Below, piece after piece: positions 1 through 6,732 of a stretch of 19,542 nt of DNA (its first letter is position 1; every line of letters begins with the position of its first letter). Both the position numbers and the translations under genes were made by a program. The notes below the pieces were generated by a model. That model saw only the letters and a list, made by a program, of their open reading frames with translations, searched no databases and was not told the DNA's origin. The stretch comes from HGM05190 sp964394205 (GTDB lineage: Bacteria; Bacteroidota; Bacteroidia; Bacteroidales; Muribaculaceae). Where the stretch lies: contig CAYMVS010000040.1 of assembly GCA_964394205.1 (NCBI GenBank), positions 1-19,542 on the forward strand. The letters are read 5' to 3'.

Positions 1-442
1 CGTCAACTGACTCGCAGATTTCCTCAACCTTCTCGTCGGGCAGAGCCAGCACGGCAGCCATGGTGGAGGGAGTGGCCTCACAGGCTTTCTGCATGGCCTG
101 GGCGCGTGCGGCCACGAGCTTAAGTCCGTCCTCAAATGACAGGGCACCTGCAGCTACGAGCGCTGAGAATTCACCGAGTGAGTGACCGGCTACCATGTCG
201 GGTTTAAATTCCTCGCCGAGGGTCTTGGCAAGTATCACGGAGTGGAGGAAGATGGCGGGCTGGGTCACACGTGTCTGACGGAGGTCCTCGTCAGTACCCT
301 CGAACATCAGGTCGGTGATGCGGAAACCTAATATTTCATTAGCCTTCTCAAACATTTCATGTGCCACGGGGTTTGTATCATAAAGATCCTTGCCCATGCC
401 TACGAACTGGGCACCTTGGCCCGGGAAAACGAATGCTTTCAT
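1..442 (-). CDS. fabD: Malonyl-CoA:ACP transacylase, N-terminal part (cut by window edge)
   Basis: FabD moves the malonyl group from malonyl-CoA to acyl carrier protein in the cytoplasm, supplying the elongation unit of type II fatty acid synthesis. The 147 visible codons start with MKAFVFPGQGAQ, the family's N-terminal glycine/glutamine loop. They then carry the nucleophile elbow GHSLGEFSAL with the catalytic serine at residue 88, and RAQAMQ with the malonate-binding arginine near residue 113. The full protein is normally about 290-310 residues, so roughly half is present and the C-terminal catalytic histidine lies off the left edge. The ATG at 442 is preceded by a purine-rich AAAGGA a few bases upstream and matches the usual family start. 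The gene is divergent from tatA across a 121 bp gap holding a promoter-like box for each direction. Identification is firm. Confidence 0.95.
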   Translation of the reverse strand, partial: MKAFVFPGQGAQFVGMGKDLYDTNPVAHEMFEKANEILGFRITDLMFEGTDEDLRQTRVTQPAIFLHSVILAKTLGEEFKPDMVAGHSLGEFSALVAAGALSFEDGLKLVAARAQAMQKACEATPSTMAAVLALPDEKVEEICESVD

Positions 443-479
443 TTTGTAGTCCTTTGGATTGAATTGGTTTTAAGGAGTG

Positions 480-487
480 CAAAGTTA
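480..487 (-). promoter_or_regulatory. Putative Bacteroidales -7 box for fabD
   Basis: Read on the minus strand this is TAACTTTG, which fits the Bacteroidales -7 consensus TAnnTTTG. It lies about 38 nt upstream of the fabD ATG, giving an expected leader of around 30 nt. I see no clear -33 TTTG partner at 19-21 nt upstream, so this is a box match only. Confidence 0.4.
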
Positions 488-530
488 CGGATTTTCCTGC
501 ATATAGCCCCTCAGATACAGAAAAAATGAG

Positions 531-538
531 TATGTTTG
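531..538 (+). promoter_or_regulatory. Putative -7 box for tatAC
   Basis: TATGTTTG fits the TAnnTTTG consensus and lies 25 nt before the tatA ATG, giving an expected leader of about 20 nt. The -33 element is not obvious. Together with the box at 480-487 it accounts for the fabD/tatA divergent gap. Confidence 0.4.
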
Positions 539-563
539 CAAGGCTTTTAATTATTGACCGAAT

Positions 564-812
564 ATGAATAATCTTTTGCTCATTCCTGCCTTTTTCAATC
601 TCGGTACAGGCGAGATAATCATCATAGTCTTCGTTGTGTTGCTCCTGTTCGGAGGCAAGAAGATACCCGAACTCATGAAGGGTCTCGGCAAAGGCGTGCG
701 CAGCTTCAAGCAGGGCATGAACGAGATTACCGATGAAATAAATGCTCCGGTAGACACTCCCGCCTCACCCCGTCGCGTCAACGAAGAGAAGCCTGATGGC
801 GACAAGAAGTGA
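564..812 (+). CDS. tatA: Twin-arginine translocase subunit TatA
   Basis: TatA is the pore-forming or membrane-thinning subunit of the Tat system, which exports folded proteins across the inner membrane. The 82-residue protein has the family layout: a short N-terminus, one hydrophobic helix around residues 14-30, then the FGGKKIPELMKGLGKG hinge and amphipathic helix (residues 29-44). A polar, charged C-terminal tail ends in lysines. Length and hinge point to TatA rather than the longer TatB. No separate tatB is in the window; many Bacteroidota run a TatA/TatC-type system, which is background knowledge rather than something shown here. The stop lies inside the start region of tatC (17-nt overlap), so the two genes are very likely co-transcribed and translationally coupled. 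Confidence 0.93.
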   Translation: MNNLLLIPAFFNLGTGEIIIIVFVVLLLFGGKKIPELMKGLGKGVRSFKQGMNEITDEINAPVDTPASPRRVNEEKPDGDKK

Positions 813-1755
813 GCACTCGCGCCGCGAGCTTCCGCGCATGACCTTCTGGGGCCATGTCGAGGCGTTGCGCGGTGTCATACTTAAGGCCGGACTGGTCGTG
901 ATGGCGTTCACGGTGGTGTTTTTCATAGCCATGCCGTGGATTTTTGACCGCATTATACTTGCGCCGTGCCACGCTGACTTCCCCCTCTATCGCTTCCTGG
1001 CCGACCTGTCGGTGGGAGGTTCGGGTTGGGGAGGGTTGATGCCCGATTTCTCCAACGAGGGGTTTCATGTATCCCTGATCAACATACGGCTTGCCTCGCA
1101 ATTCTTCATACACATGTCCACCTCCTTTTGGCTGGGGGTGGTGTTCGCTTTTCCCGTCATAATATATTTGGTGTGGGGCTTCATCGCTCCCGCGTTATAC
1201 GATGATGAGCGCCGTGCGCCCGTGAGGGTCTTCGTGGCGGGCAATATCATGTTCTATCTCGGGGTTGCGGTAGGCTATTTCATCGTCTTCCCCCTTACGC
1301 TGCATTTCCTGGCCGAGTACAAGGTGAGCGAGATGGTGCACAATCAGATATCCCTCGACTCGTATATGGACAATTTTCTGGTCCTCATACTCGTCATGGG
1401 GCTCATCTTCGAGTTGCCCATTTTGGCGTGGATGCTCGGGCGTATGGGTCTGCTGACCCGCTCGGTGTTCTCCACCTACCGCCGCCATGCCATAGCGGCC
1501 CTGCTCATACTTGCGGCGGTCATCACCCCTACAGGCGACCCGTTTACGCTCATGGTCGTATTCCTTCCCATATATGCCCTTTGGGAACTGTCGGCATGGC
1601 TTGTCCCCAAAGGTGCCGATGAGAGTGACACTGATGATTCAGACGGAGTGTCGGGCGGGAAGGATGGTTCTGACGCGACATCCTCACGCACTTTTGACGA
1701 CCTCTACGTGCCTCTCTACCGCTCGAAATCCTCCGGCACCGAGGAAAAACATTAA
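796..1755 (+). CDS. tatC: Twin-arginine translocase subunit TatC
   Basis: TatC is the multi-pass subunit that recognises twin-arginine signal peptides. The 319-residue protein has the N-terminal cytoplasmic signature MTFWGHVEALRG (residues 15-26, with the conserved glutamate). About six hydrophobic segments follow, as does the loop FIAPALYDDERR (about residues 130-141), where family members carry a conserved proline and acidic residues. A long periplasmic loop of about 60 residues follows the first helix. The protein is longer than the 240-270 residues typical of proteobacterial TatC. Much of the excess is a hydrophilic tail from about residue 271, rich in Asp, Ser and Gly and ending in lysine and histidine. 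The ATG at 796 lies within tatA and is the only start that keeps the signature intact with a short N-terminus. The stop is 3 bp from the stop of the convergent ccsBA gene. Confidence 0.95.
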   Translation: MATRSEHSRRELPRMTFWGHVEALRGVILKAGLVVMAFTVVFFIAMPWIFDRIILAPCHADFPLYRFLADLSVGGSGWGGLMPDFSNEGFHVSLINIRLASQFFIHMSTSFWLGVVFAFPVIIYLVWGFIAPALYDDERRAPVRVFVAGNIMFYLGVAVGYFIVFPLTLHFLAEYKVSEMVHNQISLDSYMDNFLVLILVMGLIFELPILAWMLGRMGLLTRSVFSTYRRHAIAALLILAAVITPTGDPFTLMVVFLPIYALWELSAWLVPKGADESDTDDSDGVSGGKDGSDATSSRTFDDLYVPLYRSKSSGTEEKH

Positions 1756-1758
1756 GTA

Positions 1759-3810
1759 TTATGCGTAGGAGTGGAGGCCGGGAAGGAGATAGTTCGCTCC
1801 GAAGTATGTGAAGAGCACCACGAGGATGCCGAGGGCTATCCATGCGTTGAATCGTCGGGTCGCACGAAGATCACGGCCTGATGCGCGAAGCGACGGCAGG
1901 AGAGTGCGATGTAGCGGCACGGCATAGTAGAGGAGTGTGATGAGCGCACAGGTTTCCTTGGGGTCCCAGCCCCAGTAACGTCCCCACGATTGATTGGCCC
2001 ATACGGCCCCGGTGAATATTCCGCACATTAGCAGGAACACGGCGGGCAGAAGCAGCAGATAATTGATTTTGGCAAGCTCCGCGGCGCGCGAGTATGTGCG
2101 TGTGACGGCTCCCGCGATGCCTGTCACGGCCATGAATGCCATGAGGGCGTAGGCTCCCATGACGAGCATGACGTGGATGGCGAGCCAGGGGGAGGCGAGC
2201 ACGGGCATCAGGGGTGTGACCGTAGGATTGCCCGTAGTGATATGTGCGCAGATGAGCGAGCATCCGGCGATTAGCATTGCCGCACCCTGTATGAGGGTGT
2301 CGACGCGGCGTAGACACAGCCCCGTGAGCGAAGCGAGGAGGGCAAGCGTAAGGAGCGTTTCGTAGCCGTCTGTCAGTGGCCAGTGGCCACCGATAATGCC
2401 GCGCAGAAGCAGCAGGGAGGAGACGTAAAGGAGAATGATGAGTGCGCACAAGATGCCTGTGACGGTCAGAAATTTTGTCCTTGAGGCGGTCGGAGCAACA
2501 TTACCGTTGAAGATGAACAGCAATATGGCCGCTACGACGGCGAATATCCCTGCGGGAAGGGTGTACACTACCAGTCGGTTAAGCAGCCGTATGGCCGGTG
2601 CCGTAGCTGTGACCGAGGGGGAGATGACAGAGAGCTGCATACGCCGTATGTCATGGATTATGCTGTCGGCCGCAATATTCTGCCCGCGGGCTATGGAGGT
2701 GAAAAGGCGCGTATGGGTGGTGACAATAAACTCCCACTGTTCGGCGGAGAGACTTGTCGGGCGGCGGTCGACCCACGACAGCCACTCCTGCCGTCCGTCA
2801 TTGAGCGTGCAGGGATAGATGAGCATAGCTGAGCCGGTGGCCACGGAACTTATCAGCGCCACACATTCGTCAAGCTTTCGCAACTCCTTGTCGTTGAGAG
2901 CGGTGCGCAGGGGCTGTTCGAGCTTATAGCCGTGCGAGTCAAAAAAGTCTATCAACGCGGCGTATTTTCCCTCGATACCGAGCAGTCGGCGCAAACGCGG
3001 CTGCGACACCTTTATCATAGGCTCCCGCTTCCAGTCGTCGTAATAGAATAGCCATCCTGTCATGACCTGTTCGGGTGTCAATCCCTGCCATGTGCGGCTT
3101 CCGCACAGCTTCAAGGTGAAGTCTATGGCAAAGGTCTGCATCTGCTCAGGCCGGTCGTTATGATACACCCACAGTCGTCCGAAGTCGGCGGCGAGAGGCC
3201 GCTGGAGCGTGCGCGGAGCCGCCTCAGCGTGAAATGTGGCAAACATAGCGACCATAAGTACCGTGACATACCGTACTCCGCGTCGTGACCTCAGCAGCGA
3301 CCGCCACAGACTCTTGCGCTGTAAGAAAAATGCCGACATGCAGAGCGCCAGCATGGCGTAGCCCGTATATGTTATCCCGATTCCCCATGGGTCGTATGCG
3401 ATGGTAAAGGTGGAGGAATTGCCCGACATGCCCGTCTGATAGAAACGCCAGTGGCGGTAAGTGAGCACGCGGTTCATCGCCACGGTGCCGCAAAATGTTG
3501 AGTCGGCGTCGGTTATCATCACTTTGCTGACGAAATCCATCGGGGAGGAGGTGGCGGGATAGTACTCTACGGTGCAGTCCGTGAGCCTCAGCGCAAACGG
3601 GAATTCACCCTGTTCACCCGATTCGGAGTTGAGATAGGTATAGGTCGGCGCATCGGCATCCTTTACAAGCGTCACAGTGCCCTGTATGCCGAAAAAGTGG
3701 GTGACTAATGCCCCGACAATGATTATGGTCAGGGCTATATGCAGACCGAGGGTCACCGGTGTGCGGCGACCCCAAAGTCTGATGTAGTTGAAGATACCTG
3801 ATTGACTCAT
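1759..3810 (-). CDS. ccsBA: Fused ResB-CcsA cytochrome c assembly protein (System II heme lyase)
   Basis: CcsBA carries heme across the inner membrane and attaches it to CxxCH motifs of apocytochromes on the outer face. This 683-residue fusion has a ResB-like N-terminal half: a helix near residues 18-40, a periplasmic segment, a second helix, and then a signal-peptide-like stretch ending in AEAAPR near residue 198. A large periplasmic region (about 200-415) follows. The C-terminal half is a CcsA/CcmC-type multi-pass domain whose heme-handling WWD motif reads WGRYWGWDPKE (residues 609-619), with candidate ligand histidines H634 and H680 (GLHSYA end). The gene is 52 bp downstream of a di-heme lipoprotein gene on the same strand, which makes that protein an obvious client. 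Nothing in the window encodes the thiol-reducing partners (CcdA/ResA). The start at 3810 gives a short basic N-terminus before the first helix. Confidence 0.93.
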   Translation of the reverse strand: MSQSGIFNYIRLWGRRTPVTLGLHIALTIIIVGALVTHFFGIQGTVTLVKDADAPTYTYLNSESGEQGEFPFALRLTDCTVEYYPATSSPMDFVSKVMITDADSTFCGTVAMNRVLTYRHWRFYQTGMSGNSSTFTIAYDPWGIGITYTGYAMLALCMSAFFLQRKSLWRSLLRSRRGVRYVTVLMVAMFATFHAEAAPRTLQRPLAADFGRLWVYHNDRPEQMQTFAIDFTLKLCGSRTWQGLTPEQVMTGWLFYYDDWKREPMIKVSQPRLRRLLGIEGKYAALIDFFDSHGYKLEQPLRTALNDKELRKLDECVALISSVATGSAMLIYPCTLNDGRQEWLSWVDRRPTSLSAEQWEFIVTTHTRLFTSIARGQNIAADSIIHDIRRMQLSVISPSVTATAPAIRLLNRLVVYTLPAGIFAVVAAILLFIFNGNVAPTASRTKFLTVTGILCALIILLYVSSLLLLRGIIGGHWPLTDGYETLLTLALLASLTGLCLRRVDTLIQGAAMLIAGCSLICAHITTGNPTVTPLMPVLASPWLAIHVMLVMGAYALMAFMAVTGIAGAVTRTYSRAAELAKINYLLLLPAVFLLMCGIFTGAVWANQSWGRYWGWDPKETCALITLLYYAVPLHRTLLPSLRASGRDLRATRRFNAWIALGILVVLFTYFGANYLLPGLHSYA

Positions 3811-3862
3811 CCCTCAATCAAATTAATATCACACATAATCATAAGTAAGTCGTTGAGTATCT

Positions 3863-5509
3863 TCAGATGCAGTCCACGAACTTCACCACGGCGTCGCGGT
3901 CGGCCTTGGAGAGCTTGCGGAAGTTCTCGACTGAGTAGCGCGCATCGCTCTCGGGTGAGAAGCCGTGCCACATTATGGCCTCCATGGCATTGCGTGCGCG
4001 GGTGTCATGCAGGCGGTCGGCTGTTGATGAGCCGGTGATTTTCTGATGGAGTCCGCGTCCCCACAGCGGTGTCGTGCGGCACCATCCGCCACGTATATCG
4101 TTGGCCATGTGGAGCTTGTGCTGCACCATGTCGGTGTAGGGCCATATCTTCTGATGAGGATAGCGGGGCAGCTCGTTGCCGGTGAAGAAATGTGCGGGGT
4201 CCACTATGCGGTCTTCGCCGGTGGTCCACGACGGGCGGTGGCAGTAGGCACAGCCTATCTCCTCAAATATCTCTTTGCCACGGGCCACCTCGGGGTTGTC
4301 GATGTCACGGACGGCCGGTACGGCCAGGCCGCGATGCCACACCATCAGGTCGGTAAACTCGCGGTCGGTCATCTCGACGGGCAGTGTCTTGGAGTTCAGG
4401 TAGTTGAGTATGCGTGTCTCCATCTCCCCCTGCCACCACTCGGGGTGGCTCCTCGTGGGGTCGACCCCGGCGAGATACTCGTCAAAACCGGCCTGCACGT
4501 CGGGGTCTTTGGCCGAGTAGGCGGCCCAGGTGCCGGCGGCGTCGAGATAGTGGTAGCGGCGGTCGCTGCGGGTCACATTGGTGATGTTCCAGATGGCGTT
4601 GGCGCCGGCGGCATCCTGGAGCGGACCGCGCGACAGGGCGTAGGTGAACCGGCGCGCGTAGGGGGTGCCGTCGCCCTGCAGCGCGTTGGAGTACATGCCG
4701 GTCCAGCGGCCGTTGGCATAGATGGCGGGGTTCAGGCCGTTAGGCAGCCGGCCATCCCTCTCCTGCCGTTGATATTGGGCCAGCAGGTCGTCGTCGTCGA
4801 TGGCGTCGAGCAACCCCGTGCCATAGATGCCTATGGTGCTCTCGAGCCTGACGGCGTAGGGCTCGGTCAGCCGATAGCCTTGATTGACCACATAGATGGC
4901 GTCTTCAGGCATCGTCACCTCGGGATAAATCAGGCTGTAGGTCTCGCCGTCGTCAAACTTGTTGCCCCACTCGTCGGTGTAGCTGAGCCACCTGACGGTG
5001 ATTTTGCTCTCGTCGACCGGCGCCTTGAACGGGGCTATGGCATGACCCTGGGGCATCCCGGCAAGCCACGACACATAGCCGTCGGTGTCGGGGTTGTAGA
5101 CCACAAGGAGACATCCGTTGCCTATCTCGTCGGTCGAGAACCGCCCCTCGGCCACCCGCTTGCCGTGACTGTAGGAGGGGTGGCAGTGGACACACGAGTT
5201 GCGCACGTAGGCCGGCCCCAGGCCGCCGCGGGTCCCCGTGGGGTTGCTCATAAACGGCTTTTCAAACAGTGTCTCGCCGTTTTTGAAACTTTGGTACATT
5301 CCCGCGTTCTCAACCGACGGGGTGGGCTGCTCAAAGGCGTTGGCCGTGAACAGATAGGAGGTTCCGAGCTCGCCGCCGGCATAGTACCACTCGGGGTAGC
5401 GGTCGGCCGTGGGGTCGTCGACAATGACATCGTCGTCGCTGCACGACACCGCGGCGAGACAGCCCAGTGCCGCTATGGCAAATCTGCTGAAGGGGGGTGT
5501 TTTTATCAT
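3863..5509 (-). CDS. Di-heme DUF1111-family c-type cytochrome lipoprotein
   Basis: This belongs to the di-heme oxidoreductase-like family (DUF1111), often found beside imelysin genes and sometimes labelled a thiol oxidoreductase. The biochemical reaction of the family is not settled. The 548-residue protein has a lipoprotein signal ending in VSC, with the lipidated cysteine at residue 23 followed by SDDD. There are two c-heme sites, CVHCH (106-110) and CAYCH (420-424). The C-terminal region has the family blocks WPYTDMVQHK (456-465), RTTPLWGRGL (478-487) and HDTRARNAMEAIMWHG (501-516). The ATG overlaps the imelysin stop in an ATGA (5506-5509), so the pair is probably translationally coupled. 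The mature protein lies outside the inner membrane; the SDDD acidic run suggests surface export. An iron or heme redox role is inference from its neighbours. Confidence 0.9.
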   Translation of the reverse strand: MIKTPPFSRFAIAALGCLAAVSCSDDDVIVDDPTADRYPEWYYAGGELGTSYLFTANAFEQPTPSVENAGMYQSFKNGETLFEKPFMSNPTGTRGGLGPAYVRNSCVHCHPSYSHGKRVAEGRFSTDEIGNGCLLVVYNPDTDGYVSWLAGMPQGHAIAPFKAPVDESKITVRWLSYTDEWGNKFDDGETYSLIYPEVTMPEDAIYVVNQGYRLTEPYAVRLESTIGIYGTGLLDAIDDDDLLAQYQRQERDGRLPNGLNPAIYANGRWTGMYSNALQGDGTPYARRFTYALSRGPLQDAAGANAIWNITNVTRSDRRYHYLDAAGTWAAYSAKDPDVQAGFDEYLAGVDPTRSHPEWWQGEMETRILNYLNSKTLPVEMTDREFTDLMVWHRGLAVPAVRDIDNPEVARGKEIFEEIGCAYCHRPSWTTGEDRIVDPAHFFTGNELPRYPHQKIWPYTDMVQHKLHMANDIRGGWCRTTPLWGRGLHQKITGSSTADRLHDTRARNAMEAIMWHGFSPESDARYSVENFRKLSKADRDAVVKFVDCI

Positions 5510-6669
5510 TTTGAAAGCTCTGAATAGACTTTGTTTAAGACATTGACAAGATCGGTGCCGGTCACCCTGACGGCGTTGGTGGCTGCCGGGGTGGTGGCGT
5601 TCTTGGCGAAAGGCTCGGGGATGGCGGCAATCGCCGCGATGGCGTTGTCGATAGCCTGGTGCAGCTCCTTGTCAAGAGCGGGGTTGCGCGAGGCTATGTA
5701 GTCCGACACCGACTTGTCGCCGGCCATCGAGCCGGTATAGGCGTTTTTGATTGAGCGGATATTGTCCTGGAAGTCCTCGATGGAGTTGAGGCTGTAGGGC
5801 GACTCGATGTAGTTGCGGTCGTCGTCGCTCCCCCCGAGGTTGGGGCGACCGATCTTGGTGTTGCCAACCTCGTCGGCAATGTCTATGCACCCCTGTATAA
5901 TCTCCTCGGCCACCTCCTGGTAGGTCTTGTAGATTGAGCCGGCGTTGCCCGCGGTGATCATCATCAGGCCATAGTCCTTACCCTTGTCAAGGTCGGCCTC
6001 TTGGAGGATAGCCTGTTTCTGGGCCGAGATGTTGTCGGTGCCCGCCCAGCAGGCCTCAAGACAGACACACTGGTTGCGCAGGTCTTCAGCCACCATCAGC
6101 AGGTAGGCCATCTCCTCGGGGGTGTAGCCCGTGTTGTGGACCTTTGACGTGTTGCCGTTGTCGGCAAGCTCAAAGAGCATATACTCAATGGAGTGGAAGC
6201 CAAGCAGCCCGTAGCCGAAATTGTTGTCGATCGAGTACTCGGTGCCTTTGCGTATCTCGGCCAGCAAACGGTCCATGGCGGCCTTGTCGAGAGGCCACGA
6301 GTCGATGTGTGGGTCGATGTTATAGTCGGCCGCAGGCCCGAAGAGAAATGCCTCCGACAGCTCCCAGTAGCGGCGCGACTCCTTCCATGCATCGCCGGCA
6401 GCCTTGATGTCGGCCTCGGTCAATGTGCCCAGGCTATGTTTGTCGGCCATCACCTGGCATAGCTCATAGAGCCTGATGGCATTGTCGGCCATCCCTTTAT
6501 AGGTCGGCAGTACAGTGTGGTTGACATAGTCGGCGGTCGCCTCAAGAAGCATCTGCTCCTTGACCGTCAACCCATCGAGCGGTGTCTCGTCGTCATTGGA
6601 AGAACAGGCCGTCAGGCCATAACCGGCCATGAGTAAGGCCGAGAGTGCTAATGTGGTAAACTTTTTCAT
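5506..6669 (-). CDS. Imelysin-family lipoprotein (iron-associated)
   Basis: Imelysins are helical envelope proteins related to iron-regulated IrpA and EfeO, and several are tied to iron uptake, although the name came from an assumed peptidase activity. This 387-residue protein has a lipoprotein signal with LTAC (cysteine 22) followed by SSNDDE. It carries the family's GxHxxE motif as GFHSIE (157-162), the candidate metal site, in the middle of the mostly helical domain. A C-terminal block around residues 289-313 with ES, DF, NI and YTG spacing is also typical. The gene lies 63 bp downstream of a beta-barrel gene and overlaps the di-heme cytochrome gene by 4 nt, a pairing seen in other bacteria. 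Unlike Efe-type systems, no FTR1-type permease is encoded nearby. Family assignment is solid; iron binding is expected rather than shown. Confidence 0.92.
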   Translation of the reverse strand: MKKFTTLALSALLMAGYGLTACSSNDDETPLDGLTVKEQMLLEATADYVNHTVLPTYKGMADNAIRLYELCQVMADKHSLGTLTEADIKAAGDAWKESRRYWELSEAFLFGPAADYNIDPHIDSWPLDKAAMDRLLAEIRKGTEYSIDNNFGYGLLGFHSIEYMLFELADNGNTSKVHNTGYTPEEMAYLLMVAEDLRNQCVCLEACWAGTDNISAQKQAILQEADLDKGKDYGLMMITAGNAGSIYKTYQEVAEEIIQGCIDIADEVGNTKIGRPNLGGSDDDRNYIESPYSLNSIEDFQDNIRSIKNAYTGSMAGDKSVSDYIASRNPALDKELHQAIDNAIAAIAAIPEPFAKNATTPAATNAVRVTGTDLVNVLNKVYSELSK

Positions 6670-6732
6670 AAAACTATGGTATTTTTTTGTTTGTTACGAG
6701 AGGAGAGCAGGGAAGTTTTTTCGGACATGATG

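Noticed and set aside
4046..5527. 493-codon open frame on the plus strand opposite the di-heme gene
   Set aside because: It mirrors the di-heme coding frame, has a low-complexity Gly/Val/His-rich translation with no recognisable motif, and the opposite strand encodes clear CxxCH sites. GC-rich codon bias explains such long antisense frames.
6670..6732. Possible separate promoter before the imelysin gene
   Set aside because: The 63-bp gap is A/T-rich in part but contains no TAnnTTTG on the minus strand; the gene more likely shares the upstream operon transcript.
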